Positions 18,754 through 28,882 of a DNA stretch of 64,000 nt are shown piece after piece. The position numbers and the translations under genes were made by a program. The stretch comes from Aerococcus viridans (lineage in GTDB: Bacteria; Bacillota; Bacilli; Lactobacillales; Aerococcaceae). The stretch covers positions 1 to 64,000 of the forward strand of contig NZ_PNHQ01000008.1 in assembly GCF_002871935.1 (NCBI RefSeq). Direction: 5' to 3'. The notes beneath the pieces are model-generated. The model saw only the letters and a list, made by a program, of their open reading frames with translations. It was not told the DNA's origin and made no database searches. The stretch's first letter is position 1, and the number at the start of each line of letters is the position of its first letter.

Positions 18754-18900
18754 TTATACACAGCACTCATAAAAACTCCCCCTAATTTATCAAGTTTTCA
18801 ACCGATTTCATCTAGTTTACCCACAGGTTGTTGATAACCTCTATTTTATTTACACAGATTTTACACAATAATCACCTATTTACCCACAACGTTATCCACA
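18754..18900. promoter_or_regulatory. DnaA-box cluster
   Basis: Within 147 bases there are two exact matches to TTATNCACA (18754-18762 and 18892-18900). There are four one-mismatch sites: 18817-18825, 18829-18837 on the minus strand, 18859-18867 and 18880-18888. Further CCACA/TACACA half-matches lie at 18719, 18848 and 18900. The segment is upstream of the sortase gene and downstream of the cysE 3' element. No dnaA or dnaN gene is present, so it is more like the non-origin DnaA-box clusters known in Bacillus than oriC. Confidence 0.7.
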
Positions 18901-18916
18901 AATCCACAGAGAAAGG

Positions 18917-19052
18917 GAAAAAAAGAGGCTGGGACAAAAATATCTCAGCCTCTCTATGCTATATAAGAACGTATATAATTGGCTTCCAAAAGTCAGCATT
19001 ATTCACCTTATGGTCCAGTACGTCAATGCTAAACGACTTTTGTCTCACCTTA
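18917..19052 (-). repeat. 3'-UTR hairpin element, copy A (after cysE), with terminator
   Basis: On the minus strand it begins AAGGTGAGACAAAAGTCG (near 19050), closes with GCTGACTTTTGG, and ends in a strong terminator, GAGGCTGAGA / TCCCAGCCTC followed by seven T (18917-18953). It shares its first 40 bases, middle and terminator almost base for base with copy B at 43575-43747, but lacks about 45 internal bases. It lies about 120 bases after cysE. Confidence 0.75.
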
Positions 19053-19172
19053 TTTTAACTGCTATATTGCAAATGAATGTAGTTTTCAGTTGAAATACCT
19101 ATTAAATACAGAATCTTATCCCCAGATTATAAATATTGGATATTTCTAGGGAGATACAATTCAAAACAACAA

Positions 19173-19742
19173 CTAAATACTATACTCACCGATTCGGTTC
19201 CAGTTTTTATCATGTAAAATAATACGTGCTGGTACCCCAACAGCGGTGGCATACGGTGGGACATCATGAATGACGACTGCATTAGCCCCTACTTTTGCAT
19301 GATGTCCAACTGTCACATTACCTAAAACAGTCGCATTGGCCCCCACTTCAGCATCATGTTGAATGGTTGGATGGCGTTTAGCCCCTTTATCATTACCAGT
19401 ACCACCCAAAGTGACCCCATGGTATAACTTTACCCGGTCGCCAACTATTGCTGTTTCACCAATTACAACACCCATACCGTGATCAATAAATACATTTTCG
19501 CCAATTTGGGCTCCAGGATGAATTTCAATTCCCGTATCTTTACGGGTTTCTTCTGCCATTTTTCGAGCACCATAATAATCTTCTTGTAAGTAAAGTTCTC
19601 GTTCAGCGATATGTCGAATGACTGCCTGAAAACCAGGATAAAGAAAGACTTCTTCTATAGACTGCGGTGCAGGATCATGATCATAAATGTATTGTGCAAA
19701 GTCACGATGGGCTTCATTTAATTCATCACTCAGCATGCCCAT
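19173..19742 (-). CDS. cysE: Serine O-acetyltransferase
   Basis: A left-handed beta-helix acetyltransferase with the hexapeptide-repeat region [40 protein letters not shown]. It makes O-acetylserine from serine and acetyl-CoA, the substrate of CysK. Length is about 189 residues, the short form. The frame overlaps cysK; candidate starts are TTG 19748, GTG 19745, ATG 19742 and ATG 19736, none with a strong ribosome binding site, so coupling to cysK translation is likely. I chose ATG 19742. Confidence 0.88.
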   Translation of the reverse strand: MGMLSDELNEAHRDFAQYIYDHDPAPQSIEEVFLYPGFQAVIRHIAERELYLQEDYYGARKMAEETRKDTGIEIHPGAQIGENVFIDHGMGVVIGETAIVGDRVKLYHGVTLGGTGNDKGAKRHPTIQHDAEVGANATVLGNVTVGHHAKVGANAVVIHDVPPYATAVGVPARIILHDKNWNRIGEYSI

Positions 19743-20646
19743 CACCAAATTGGCCGGTGGATAAATAACGTTCTCCAGAATCTGGGAAAACCGTCACTAC
19801 TACTTTACCCTTACCTAATTCTTTAGCTAAAGCTTTGGCAGCTACGTAGTTAGCACCTGATGAAAAGCCGGCAAAAATACCTTGTGTTTTCGCTAATTCT
19901 TTAGCAGCAGCAATCGCTTCTTCATTTGAGACGGTCGCTACCTTATCTAAGGTTGATTGGTCTAAGACATCTGGAATAAAGTTTGCACCTATTCCTTGAA
20001 TTTTATGTGCTCCTGCCTTACCTGCTGTTAATAACGGTGAATCAGATGGTTCTCCACCCCAGATTAAGGTAGCTGGATTTTTTTCTTTTAAGATATGACC
20101 AACACCGGAAACTGTACCACCAGTACCAATACCAGAAACGAAGCCATCAACATTTGGTAAGTCTGCTAAAATTTCTTTTGCAGTCGTTTCCTCGTGAGCC
20201 TTCACATTGGCTTCGTTAGTAAATTGTCCAAAAAGCACACCGTTACGTTCAGCCGCAATTTTCTCAGCTGTCTCACCTGCTAATGCCATACCGCCTGATT
20301 TATCCGTCAACACGAGTTCCGCACCATAAGCTTGGATCAATTGACGACGTTCAATACTCATTGATTCTGGCATCACAATAACAACGTGAATACCTAAAGC
20401 TGCACCAACCATCGCTAACCCCACACCAGTATTCCCTGATGTAGATTCCACAATTGTCCCGCCAACGGCAACTTTACCTGAATCTAATAAATCTTGCACA
20501 ATATACTTTACTGGGCGATCTTTAACAGAGCCAGATGGATTGTTTTTCTCTAATTTGACATAGATATCTGCCGAATTTTCATCTAAACCATTAATTTTGA
20601 CTAAAGGTGTGTAACCAATCGCATCTACAATATTTTCAAATAACAT
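19726..20646 (-). CDS. cysK: Cysteine synthase A (O-acetylserine sulfhydrylase)
   Basis: PLP enzyme of fold type II: the cofactor Lys is in [11 protein letters not shown] (near 42), the substrate loop is STSGNTG and the phosphate loop is [10 protein letters not shown]. It combines O-acetylserine and sulfide to give cysteine. The start is ATG 20644-20646 behind GGAGGG; the longer frame to 20661 would begin inside that site. It overlaps cysE by 17 bases or more and forms a two-gene cysteine operon. Confidence 0.92.
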   Translation of the reverse strand: MLFENIVDAIGYTPLVKINGLDENSADIYVKLEKNNPSGSVKDRPVKYIVQDLLDSGKVAVGGTIVESTSGNTGVGLAMVGAALGIHVVIVMPESMSIERRQLIQAYGAELVLTDKSGGMALAGETAEKIAAERNGVLFGQFTNEANVKAHEETTAKEILADLPNVDGFVSGIGTGGTVSGVGHILKEKNPATLIWGGEPSDSPLLTAGKAGAHKIQGIGANFIPDVLDQSTLDKVATVSNEEAIAAAKELAKTQGIFAGFSSGANYVAAKALAKELGKGKVVVTVFPDSGERYLSTGQFGDGHAE

Positions 20647-20938
20647 AAAAAATCCCTCCAAATATAGACCATCGTCATTTTTGATTACTTGCTTTCACGC
20701 TACATTATGCTGCATTTCTTAGGAGCCTCTTACAAGTTTTTTATAACAGAAAGACAAGTCAACTATCTATCCGAATAGTACCCTTTTCGCTCCCCATAAG
20801 CAATTGCTTTGCTCAATTTTCGATGAGGAATAATTGAAGTATTTTGATTGGTTTGATCTATCAAAACATACGCATATTCATTTTGATTTTCATTTACTCA
20901 GGCGTATGATGGAAATACAATATACATTGGAGGTAGCT

Positions 20939-21403
20939 ATGGACATTCGATTCGCACAAAAACAAGATATTACAGACATTTTAAAATTACTAGCACAAGT
21001 CAATTTAATCCACCACCAAGCCCGCCCGGACATTCTAAAAAAAGGAACTAAGTACACTTACGAAGAGGTTGCAACAATCATCGATAATCCACAACGACCA
21101 ATTTTAGTCGCTGTAGAAGACAACCATGTACTTGGATATATGTTTGGTATTTTCCAAGAAACTACAGAAGATAATATACTAGTAGCTGAGAAATCTTTAT
21201 ACATCGATGATATCTGTATTGACCAAGATGCCCGTGGAAAACATGTAGGCCAAGCACTTTATCAAGCAACAAAAGACTTGGCCACTGATACCGGATGTCG
21301 TCGGATTACCTTAAACGTTTGGGATTTTAACGATTCAGCCAAATCTTTCTATAAAAAAATGGGCATGCAGACTTTTAAAACGACTTTAGAAGATATTTTA
21401 TAA
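20939..21403 (+). CDS. GNAT family N-acetyltransferase
   Basis: The 154-residue protein shows the GNAT acetyl-CoA loop DARGKHVGQALYQ and the C-terminal segment LNVWDFNDSAKSFYKKMGM. The substrate is unknown. The start is ATG 20939 behind GGAGGTAGCT; an upstream extension to 20834 lacks family similarity. It is divergent from cysK and ends in its own terminator. Confidence 0.85.
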   Translation: MDIRFAQKQDITDILKLLAQVNLIHHQARPDILKKGTKYTYEEVATIIDNPQRPILVAVEDNHVLGYMFGIFQETTEDNILVAEKSLYIDDICIDQDARGKHVGQALYQATKDLATDTGCRRITLNVWDFNDSAKSFYKKMGMQTFKTTLEDIL

Positions 21404-21410
21404 ACAATCA

Positions 21411-21447
21411 CAACGACTTAACAAACTTGTTAGGTCGTTTTCTTTTA
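21411..21447 (+). terminator. Intrinsic terminator after GNAT gene
   Basis: Arms ACGACTTAACAA and TTGTTAGGTCGT form a near-perfect stem with a T-rich tail on the plus strand. Confidence 0.85.
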
Positions 21448-21471
21448 GGAAAAAATGAATCCATGTCATCA

Positions 21472-21511
21472 AAAAAAGTAGCCTCCACTCGGAAAGCTAC
21501 CCTAATCTTAT
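21472..21511 (-). terminator. Intrinsic terminator after ridA
   Basis: The minus-strand stem GTAGC / GCTAC with inner TCC / GGA pairs is followed by at least six T. It is placed 40 bases past the ridA stop. Confidence 0.7.
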
Positions 21512-21549
21512 ATGGATTAAGTTCAATTTTTTAAGCTAAATTATAGTGA

Positions 21550-21933
21550 CTAATCTTCTACGGCAACTGCTTCAATCTCTACAAGCGCCCCTTTAGGAAT
21601 CGCCGCAACTTCAAAAGCTGCACGAGCAGGGGTTACACCCGTAAAGAATTCAGCATAGACTTCATTCATCGCCGCAAAATCATCAATATTATCTAATAAA
21701 ACGGTTGTCTTTACTACATTAGACATATCCAATCCTGCTTCCGCTAAAATAGCTTGAATATTGGTTAATGATTGACGGGTTTGCCCTTGAATATCAGTAG
21801 CCGCAAATTCACCCGTTGCTGGGTCAATGGGTAATTGCCCAGATACATAAACAGTGCCATTCACACTAATAGCTTGAGAGTATGGGCCTAAAGCTGCAGG
21901 TGCCTTTTCAGTTGCAATCGCTTTTTTTGACAT
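21550..21933 (-). CDS. ridA: RidA family enamine/imine deaminase
   Basis: The 127-residue protein matches RidA/YjgF over its full length: ATEKAPAALGPYSQAI at the start, VYVSGQLPIDP, and the active-site region PARAAFEVAAIPKGALVEIEAVA at the end, including the conserved Arg and Glu. RidA hydrolyses reactive 2-aminoacrylate made by PLP enzymes such as serine or cysteine enzymes. Single-gene unit. Confidence 0.9.
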   Translation of the reverse strand: MSKKAIATEKAPAALGPYSQAISVNGTVYVSGQLPIDPATGEFAATDIQGQTRQSLTNIQAILAEAGLDMSNVVKTTVLLDNIDDFAAMNEVYAEFFTGVTPARAAFEVAAIPKGALVEIEAVAVED

Positions 21934-22021
21934 AGATAATACAACTCCTCTAATTTTATTTTAATCTTCTATATACATTATTCACTATATTAGGGAAATT
22001 GTCGATGCCTAAATCGTAAAA

Positions 22022-22533
<512 letters not shown>

Positions 22534-22637
22534 TTGTACATACTCTCCTTTTCGCCCTGAACTTCTGCAGCCCAGAGATTATTTTTAACATAACACGAGT
22601 AGTCTACCATAGTGTACTATCACTTTCAAGTAGATAT

Positions 22638-23933
22638 TTATGATTTACTTTTATTTTTTCCTTTCGATAAAAAGACATCAAGGCGGTCAATAAACTGGTC
22701 ATTCGTCTCCGTCTTCTTCATTTCTTTCAGCATTTCATTGGTATATACCAACATATCGCCTTTCATCGTTTGACGTAATTTCCATAAGACTTTCAAGGTT
22801 GCTTCATCATGTAACAACTCTTCCTTACGCGTAGATGAACGACGAATATCGACTGCTGGGAATACGCGAGACTCTGCTAGGTCACGAGATAGATGAATCT
22901 CCGCATTCCCTGTTCCTTTAAATTCCTCATAAATCATATCGTCCATCCGTGAACCAGTATCCACTAAAGCTGTTGCTAGGATTGTCAGCGAACCACCATC
23001 TTCAATATTACGCGCTGACCCAAAGAATTTCTTCGGCTTGTAGAAGGCAGCTGGATCAATACCTCCAGATAAAGTTCGGCCACTAGGCTTCTCGACTAAG
23101 TTATATGCTCGTGCTAAACGAGTAATAGAATCCATTAAAATGACTACGTCACGTTTATCTTCCACCAATCGCCGCGCTCGTTCTAACACTAATTCCGCAA
23201 CCCGTACATGATTTTCAGGCCGTTGATCAAAAGTAGATGATACCACTTCACCATCAATCGAACGCTCTAAATCTGTCACTTCTTCTGGTCGTTCATCAAT
23301 TAAGAGCATAATCAACTCAACATCCGGATTATTCGCAGTAATCCCGTTGGCAATCTCTTTCATCAGGACTGTTTTACCTGCCTTTGGTGGTGCTACAATC
23401 AAACCACGCTGACCGTAACCAACTGGCGCAATCAAATCAATCATCCGGGCAGATAAACGTCCAGGTGTTGACTCCAACCGCAACTGTTCATTTGGGTACA
23501 CCGGCGTCAAAGCAGGAAAATGTGCACGCTCCTTAGCTTCATCCGGATCTTTACCATTCACTGCATACACATGCATTAAACCAAGATATCGCTCATTCGC
23601 CTTCGGTGGACGCGCCGTACCCGATACCAAATCTCCATTCCGCAAACCAAACCGACGAATCTGAGAATTCGAAATATATATATCTTCCTGACTTGGCGAA
23701 TAATTAATCGAGCGAAGAAAGCCAAAATCAGACCCCGTAATATCAAGCACACCCTCGACATTCATAAAGCCTTGACTCACCTCTTGCGCGCGCAAGACAG
23801 CCATAATTAATTCCTTCTTATTCATTTGACTATAATACGGCACCTTATATGCCTTTGCATATTGGTAGATTTCCTTCAAAGTCATAGCCTGCAAACTATG
23901 CAACTTTACTTGTTCTTGCTCATTTGATGACAT
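22638..23933 (-). CDS. rho: Transcription termination factor Rho
   Basis: The 431-residue protein has an N-terminal Rho helix-loop region, a cold-shock RNA-binding domain (GVLDITGSDFGFLR, about residues 61-74) and a RecA-type ATPase with Walker A APPKAGKTVLMK (near 181-192). Later Rho motifs include LIDERPEEVTDLER and SITRLARAYN. It ends untranslated or unstructured transcripts. It sits between murA and rpmE2, the Bacillus order. Confidence 0.94.
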   Translation of the reverse strand: MSSNEQEQVKLHSLQAMTLKEIYQYAKAYKVPYYSQMNKKELIMAVLRAQEVSQGFMNVEGVLDITGSDFGFLRSINYSPSQEDIYISNSQIRRFGLRNGDLVSGTARPPKANERYLGLMHVYAVNGKDPDEAKERAHFPALTPVYPNEQLRLESTPGRLSARMIDLIAPVGYGQRGLIVAPPKAGKTVLMKEIANGITANNPDVELIMLLIDERPEEVTDLERSIDGEVVSSTFDQRPENHVRVAELVLERARRLVEDKRDVVILMDSITRLARAYNLVEKPSGRTLSGGIDPAAFYKPKKFFGSARNIEDGGSLTILATALVDTGSRMDDMIYEEFKGTGNAEIHLSRDLAESRVFPAVDIRRSSTRKEELLHDEATLKVLWKLRQTMKGDMLVYTNEMLKEMKKTETNDQFIDRLDVFLSKGKNKSKS

Positions 23934-24077
23934 AAAAAAACCTTCATTTCTATTTATATTTCATTTATTTCTGGAAAAGGGCGACCGCGTAGAAGCTGAG
24001 TAATCTTTACATAAAACTAGCTATAAAGCAGCTAGCTGGTCGTTAGATCTAAAGAAGTGTTCAAAGAGGACTTGCTA

Positions 24078-24130
24078 TCATTAAAATAAAAGTGTAAAGG
24101 ACTGCGCCACTATTAGCCACAGTCCTCACA
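24078..24130 (-). terminator. Probable terminator after murA
   Basis: Arms GGACTG and CAGTCC with inner GGC repeats form a hairpin just past the murA stop. The following T run is interrupted, so strength is uncertain. Confidence 0.5.
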
Positions 24131-24152
24131 TACAACCACTACAGTGAAAACA

Positions 24153-25433
24153 TTAGTTCACTGTTGAATCATCATATTGTACCAATTGAATATCAGCACC
24201 TAACGCTGACAATTTTTCATCAATGTGGTCATAACCACGTAAGATGTTACCAGCACCATATAATTCCGTTTCACCTTCAGCCATCATTGCCGCAATGACT
24301 AAACCGGCACCTGCACGTAAGTCAGAAGCCGTTACAGTTGCCCCAGTCAATTGGTTAGGCCCACTAAAGGTAATTTGATCATTATTTTCAGCAATATTTG
24401 CACCCATACGCACTAACTCCGGTACATGCTTAACACGTTTAGGATAGATTGTATCCTCTAAGTGACCACTACCAGTTGCTGATAGTAGTAATGGCGTAAT
24501 CGGCTGTTGTAAGTCTGTTGCAAAACCTGGGTAAGGGGCTGTTTTGATGTCTACCACTTTTAATTGACCGTCATTTGGATGAATATAGATTGAATCATCA
24601 TTTACATCCATTTTAACGCCCATTTCCCGTAATTTTGCTAAGAAACTTTCGATATGTTCCGCAATCACATTATGAACTGTGATACCTTGACCAAGCGCAG
24701 CAGCGGCTGCAATATAAGTACCCGCTTCAATCCGGTCAGGGATTTGTTGGTGAGAAGCACCGTGCATGGTATCTACACCTTCAATACGGATTGTAGAAGT
24801 CCCTACGCCTTTAATTTTAGCGCCCATTTTATTTAAAAGCATTGCAATATCAATAATTTCAGGCTCACGCGCCGCATTTTCAATCACCGTTGTGCCTTTA
24901 GCACGGGATGCTGCTAACATGATATTAATGGTTGCACCAACACTAACAACATCAAGATAAACTTCAGTACCAGTCAACCCTTTACCATTTGTCGTTAAAT
25001 GCATTGCACCTAATTCGTTACTAACTTCTGCACCTAAAGCTTCAAAGCCCTTTAAATGTAAATCCATTGGACGAGGGCCCAAGTTACAGCCACCTGGTAA
25101 ACCAACAACACCCTCGCCGTATTTTCCTAATAAGGCCCCCATGAAATAATAAGATGCCCGTAAGCTTTGGATCTTACCATCAGGCATTGGGATATTTTTC
25201 ATATTAGTCGGGTCAATGCGCATTACATGGTCATTAAACGCTACATCCACGTTAAAGTCTTTCAAAATCTCAATTAAAGCGAATACGTCATCAATTTCCG
25301 GTACACCCTCAATTACTACCGGTGAATCCGCCATTATCGCTGCAGGAATAAGTGCGACTGCACTGTTCTTCGCTCCTGAAACTGTAATCTCACCCTTTAA
25401 CGGATTACCACCCTTGATGATAAATTTTTCCAT
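24153..25433 (-). CDS. murA: UDP-N-acetylglucosamine 1-carboxyvinyltransferase
   Basis: The 426-residue EPSP-synthase-fold enzyme has the fosfomycin-target cysteine in [13 protein letters not shown] (Cys116) and the N-terminal substrate motif GAKNSAV. It transfers enolpyruvate to UDP-GlcNAc, the first committed step of peptidoglycan synthesis. Low-GC Gram-positives usually have two copies; the position between fba and rho marks this as the MurZ/MurAB type. The start is ATG 25431-25433 after GAGGGG; the longer frame to 25448 has no better site. Confidence 0.92.
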   Translation of the reverse strand: MEKFIIKGGNPLKGEITVSGAKNSAVALIPAAIMADSPVVIEGVPEIDDVFALIEILKDFNVDVAFNDHVMRIDPTNMKNIPMPDGKIQSLRASYYFMGALLGKYGEGVVGLPGGCNLGPRPMDLHLKGFEALGAEVSNELGAMHLTTNGKGLTGTEVYLDVVSVGATINIMLAASRAKGTTVIENAAREPEIIDIAMLLNKMGAKIKGVGTSTIRIEGVDTMHGASHQQIPDRIEAGTYIAAAAALGQGITVHNVIAEHIESFLAKLREMGVKMDVNDDSIYIHPNDGQLKVVDIKTAPYPGFATDLQQPITPLLLSATGSGHLEDTIYPKRVKHVPELVRMGANIAENNDQITFSGPNQLTGATVTASDLRAGAGLVIAAMMAEGETELYGAGNILRGYDHIDEKLSALGADIQLVQYDDSTVN

Positions 25434-25762
25434 TATAAAACCCCTCATTCGTCATTTTCATTTTATCTAATGCTTATATTTAGTTGAAGTTTGATTCAAT
25501 AATTATCTATCATCACCAAGTACGCTTTTTTTGCAAAATATTCCGATTATACGATAGATAATGCAAAATTGATTATACCTAATTCTCTATGAGATAACTA
25601 CCATTCCCGTCATTTTTAATGGTTTTTTTAACTTCTATGTAAAATTTTTCATATATATCATTAGTTATAAGTCTATTATAGCCCATGAAGTCACGATGCA
25701 TCAGAAAAAACTAAAAATGCTTGATAAAGCGCTTTTACGTCAAATTTTAATTTTTAGCATAC
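25434..25762. other. Intergenic region upstream of murA
   Basis: An A/T-rich spacer carrying two TATAAT hexamers on the minus strand near 25550 and 25575, each with a poor -35 partner. Either could serve murA. I see no gene or structured leader. Confidence 0.4.
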
Positions 25763-25797
25763 AAAAAAGAGCAACAACCCCACAGGTCATTGCTCCA
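25763..25797 (-). terminator. Intrinsic terminator after fba
   Basis: Arms GAGCAA and TTGCTC with extra internal pairs are followed by six T on the minus strand. Confidence 0.8.
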
Positions 25798-25837
25798 AAA
25801 AGGATGTATTAAGCGGAAATCCACTGGCTAAAATGAA

Positions 25838-26692
25838 TTATGCTTTGTTTGATGAACCAAACATACGTAATGTTTCACGAGCAGTTTCAACAATTGCAGC
25901 TTTACCTGGTGCTAAAACTTTACGTGGATCGTAAACTTTATCATCATTATTTAAGTTTTCGCGAACTGCAGCAGTAAATACGATTTGTAATTCAGTATTT
26001 ACATTGATTTTCGCATGTCCACGTTCAATGGCTTTTTTAATTTGCTCTTCAGGAATACCTGAACCACCGTGTAATACTAATGGTGTATTGGTGTATTCAG
26101 AAATTTCTTTCATTTCATCGAAACCTAAAACAGGTTCACCTTGGTAAGGACCGTGAACTGAACCTAAGGCTGCAGCTAATGCATCGATACCAGCTTCATC
26201 AACGATACGTTTACATTCTTCTTTGTCTGCATAGTTGATACCAGCAGTAACGCCGTCTTCAGTACCTCCAACAGTACCGATTTCACCTTCAACAGAAGCA
26301 CCACGTTCGTGTGCGTATTCTACAACTTTTTTAGTCATAGCGATGTTTTCATCGATTGGGTGATGAGAACCATCAATCATAACTGAAGAGTATCCAGCGT
26401 CGATTGCACGTTTAGCAGTTTCAAAAGATGAACCGTGGTCTAAATGTAAAGCAACTGGAACAGTGATTTCCATATTTTCAATTAAAGCTTTAACCATTGC
26501 GGCAACAACTTCTGGGCCACCCATGTATTTACCAGCACCCTCAGAAACACCTAAAATTACTGGTGAGTTTTCTGCTTGAGCTGCTTCTAAAACAGCTTGA
26601 GTCCATTCTAAGTTGTTAATGTTTAATTGTGCTACTGCATATTGACCGTCTTTCGCTTTTTTCAGCATGTCGACCATATTTTCTAATGGCAT
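25838..26692 (-). CDS. fba: Class II fructose-bisphosphate aldolase
   Basis: The 284-residue zinc-dependent aldolase has metal ligands in ALHLDHGSS (His83 and Asp85/His86 region), a further His in GSVHGPY, and [11 protein letters not shown] near the C-terminus. It splits fructose 1,6-bisphosphate in glycolysis. Length and motifs match the FbaA type. In Bacillus the same gene precedes murAB and rho; here the following ywjH/glpX genes are absent. Confidence 0.93.
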   Translation of the reverse strand: MPLENMVDMLKKAKDGQYAVAQLNINNLEWTQAVLEAAQAENSPVILGVSEGAGKYMGGPEVVAAMVKALIENMEITVPVALHLDHGSSFETAKRAIDAGYSSVMIDGSHHPIDENIAMTKKVVEYAHERGASVEGEIGTVGGTEDGVTAGINYADKEECKRIVDEAGIDALAAALGSVHGPYQGEPVLGFDEMKEISEYTNTPLVLHGGSGIPEEQIKKAIERGHAKINVNTELQIVFTAAVRENLNNDDKVYDPRKVLAPGKAAIVETARETLRMFGSSNKA

Positions 26693-26734
26693 ATATAGTT
26701 CCCCCTGATTTTTAATTTTGATGTGCTCGTGCCT

Positions 26735-26764
26735 ATTGTAACCCTTATCAATTGCTTTTTACAA
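26735..26764 (-). promoter_or_regulatory. Putative fba promoter
   Basis: TTGTAA and TACAAT are separated by 18 bases on the minus strand, 40 to 70 bases before the fba start codon. Confidence 0.5.
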
Positions 26765-26940
26765 GAGTTTTGTCTCACAAAAAACAAAATGTTAAATGAT
26801 GCCATAAAACACCATTCAGGAAACGCATACACTGTATTCATCATTAGTATAGTGCAATTTATGCAATGATAATCCTATTTGTTTGTAAATTTTTTGACTA
26901 ACAGTGATTATTTCCAATTTAAACTAGACTATTATACTGA

Positions 26941-28221
26941 CTAAGACTGGCTAGCACTCGTATCCTCATCAGTACCACTAGCTGCAGGGGTTGTTTCTGC
27001 TACTTCTGCATCACTTGCACCACTTTCAGCATCAGCTTCCACTGTGTTTTTATCATCGTGGCTCCAAGCACCATTCATTGAAGCACTTGTTGAAGCATCC
27101 GTTGTATCTTCCTCAATTTTCACTAACTTTTGTCCTGTTTGCGCTAGATACCAATCAATTACAGGTTGCAAGTCTAAAACATGCTCGTTGATGCCACGAT
27201 ACTTACCATCTTCATCATGCATCGCTACATAATTGTGAACAACATAGTTATCTTTATGGATTGGTACGTGTACATGAACCCCTTCCATATTTCCTGACCG
27301 CAATTGAGAAATTACCCAAGAAACATTCTTCATTGCGCGTGGCGGGTGAACGGTACCAAGTGGGCTACCAACATCTTTTTTGTAACGAGAAGCGAACATA
27401 TCCTGACCAGGTTTCACTCGGTTATAGTAAATATACTGGTTGTTCTCATCTGCATAAGTCAATTCAAGAGGGATGGTCTTTAAGAACCAATTCAATTGAT
27501 TTACGGTTAATAAACCACGGTCTAATTTAACATAAGTATCCCCTTCAACAGCACCAACCTTCTCTGCTGCTTGCTCAACCCAATCTGGTGCAGTCATGTC
27601 TACACCTTCAATAGTTGTGTCACAATGCTTAGTAGCCGTTAAATCTTCCTCAGGGAATACAGGGTTATCTTTAAGTGGTTGAACAGATTCGACGTACTTC
27701 ATGAACTTCTCTAAACTACCTTTCAAGAAGCTGACAGTGCTAGGGTCGACTAAATCACCGTTAGCGTTGATGGCCTCTTTACAATTCCCCAATAGGAATT
27801 CTTGACCTGGCATTACTAAAGCATCGATTCCTGGTGCCTCAAGAATTTGACGTAAGTGTAATTGTGACCGCGATGTTCCTTGGTCTAGATAAGAAGCGCC
27901 AATGATTTTTACAGGTTTATTTTTCAATGGATGAATTGTGAATGATAGCCATTCCAATGCACTCTTCAAAGGCCCTGGTGTTGTATGATTATGCTCCGCT
28001 GTAGCAATAATTACACCATCGGCTTGACGAATTTTCCGGTTCAAGGTATGAACAGGTCCTTCTGTTGCTAATTCTGGATTATCTTGATTAAATAAAGGTA
28101 TTTGGTCAATTTCAAGAATCTCTAAATCAAATAAATCAGTAAATTCTCTTTGAATATATTGTAACAATAAACGGTTATATGATTTTTCAGCAGTTGAGCC
28201 AACAATACCAACAATTTTCAT
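26941..28221 (-). CDS. NADPH-dependent FMN reductase fused to a PAS-like domain
   Basis: Residues 1-185 are a flavodoxin-like NAD(P)H:FMN reductase (VGIVGSTAEKSYNR, TAEHNHTTPGPLKSALEWLS). Residues about 215-365 resemble the PAS-type domain of DUF438 proteins (LELTYADENNQYIYYNRV, HPPRAMKNVSWVISQLRSG, HNYVAMHDEDGKYRGINEHVLDLQPVIDWY). The last 60 residues are Ser/Thr/Asp/Glu/Ala-rich and probably disordered. The N-terminal part is paralogous to the next gene upstream, suggesting tandem duplication. It lies in a group with an ApbE flavin transferase. A redox-sensing or flavin-handling role is inferred, not shown. Confidence 0.75.
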   Translation of the reverse strand: MKIVGIVGSTAEKSYNRLLLQYIQREFTDLFDLEILEIDQIPLFNQDNPELATEGPVHTLNRKIRQADGVIIATAEHNHTTPGPLKSALEWLSFTIHPLKNKPVKIIGASYLDQGTSRSQLHLRQILEAPGIDALVMPGQEFLLGNCKEAINANGDLVDPSTVSFLKGSLEKFMKYVESVQPLKDNPVFPEEDLTATKHCDTTIEGVDMTAPDWVEQAAEKVGAVEGDTYVKLDRGLLTVNQLNWFLKTIPLELTYADENNQYIYYNRVKPGQDMFASRYKKDVGSPLGTVHPPRAMKNVSWVISQLRSGNMEGVHVHVPIHKDNYVVHNYVAMHDEDGKYRGINEHVLDLQPVIDWYLAQTGQKLVKIEEDTTDASTSASMNGAWSHDDKNTVEADAESGASDAEVAETTPAASGTDEDTSASQS

Positions 28222-28240
28222 TTTGTCACCCTAGTCCTTT

Positions 28241-28846
28241 CTACTTAGTCCACTCGTAGTTTTCAGCAGCAGCTTTTGTCTCGGTTCTTAGCTGAGTAAA
28301 TTCTTGTGTATGATCAATAAATTGAATAAATTCTTTAAAAATTTCTTCTAATTGTTCAACAGTTTTTTGATCACTTAAATCGCCATCATCATCAAATGCT
28401 TGTAAAGAATGTCCTAATAGAAATTCTGAATTTGGTATCACACGCGCCCTAATATCTGGCGAGTCTAAAATTTGGCGTAAGTGCATTTGTGCTCTAGAAG
28501 ATCCTAAACGACCGTTAGAAGCACCAGTAATCATAATTGGTTTATCTGCTAAGGGATAAATATAATAGCTTAACCAATGTAAGGCATTAGTTAGTGAAGA
28601 CGTAATAGAATGATTATATTCTGCAGCACTAATAATAACCGCATCTGCTTGCTCGATTTTTTTAGCATCCTCTTCAACGATACTTGGGAGTGTCTTATCT
28701 TCTGGTTTAGTAAATAGGGGATAATCACGAATTTCCAATAATTCAATTTCAGCTTGATCTGCAAAATGTTTCTGAATATATTTCAGAAGTTTTCTATTAG
28801 TAGATTTCTTAGAATTTGTACCTACGATTCCGATAATATGCTTCAT
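28241..28846 (-). CDS. NADPH-dependent FMN reductase
   Basis: The 201-residue flavodoxin-fold protein has IGIVGTNSKKSTNRKLL at the phosphate loop and SAAEYNHSITSSLTNALHWLS at the flavin site. It reduces FMN or quinone-like acceptors with NAD(P)H. It aligns along its whole length with the first 190 residues of the next gene, 19 bases downstream, so the two form a tandem paralogous pair. A C-terminal tail of about 15 residues is unique. Confidence 0.82.
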   Translation of the reverse strand: MKHIIGIVGTNSKKSTNRKLLKYIQKHFADQAEIELLEIRDYPLFTKPEDKTLPSIVEEDAKKIEQADAVIISAAEYNHSITSSLTNALHWLSYYIYPLADKPIMITGASNGRLGSSRAQMHLRQILDSPDIRARVIPNSEFLLGHSLQAFDDDGDLSDQKTVEQLEEIFKEFIQFIDHTQEFTQLRTETKAAAENYEWTK

Positions 28847-28882
28847 GATTTTCTGTCCTTTCTATAGTAGAAATATAGCCTG

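Noticed and set aside
18627..18910. Possible chromosomal origin because of DnaA boxes
   Set aside because: No dnaA, dnaN, rpmH or other origin genes are adjacent and there is no clear A/T-rich unwinding region with DnaA-trio repeats beside the boxes; a non-origin cluster is more likely.
20647..20830. T-box or SAM-type riboswitch upstream of cysK
   Set aside because: No AGGGTGG-type T-box motif, terminator or SAM-I core is present in the leader.
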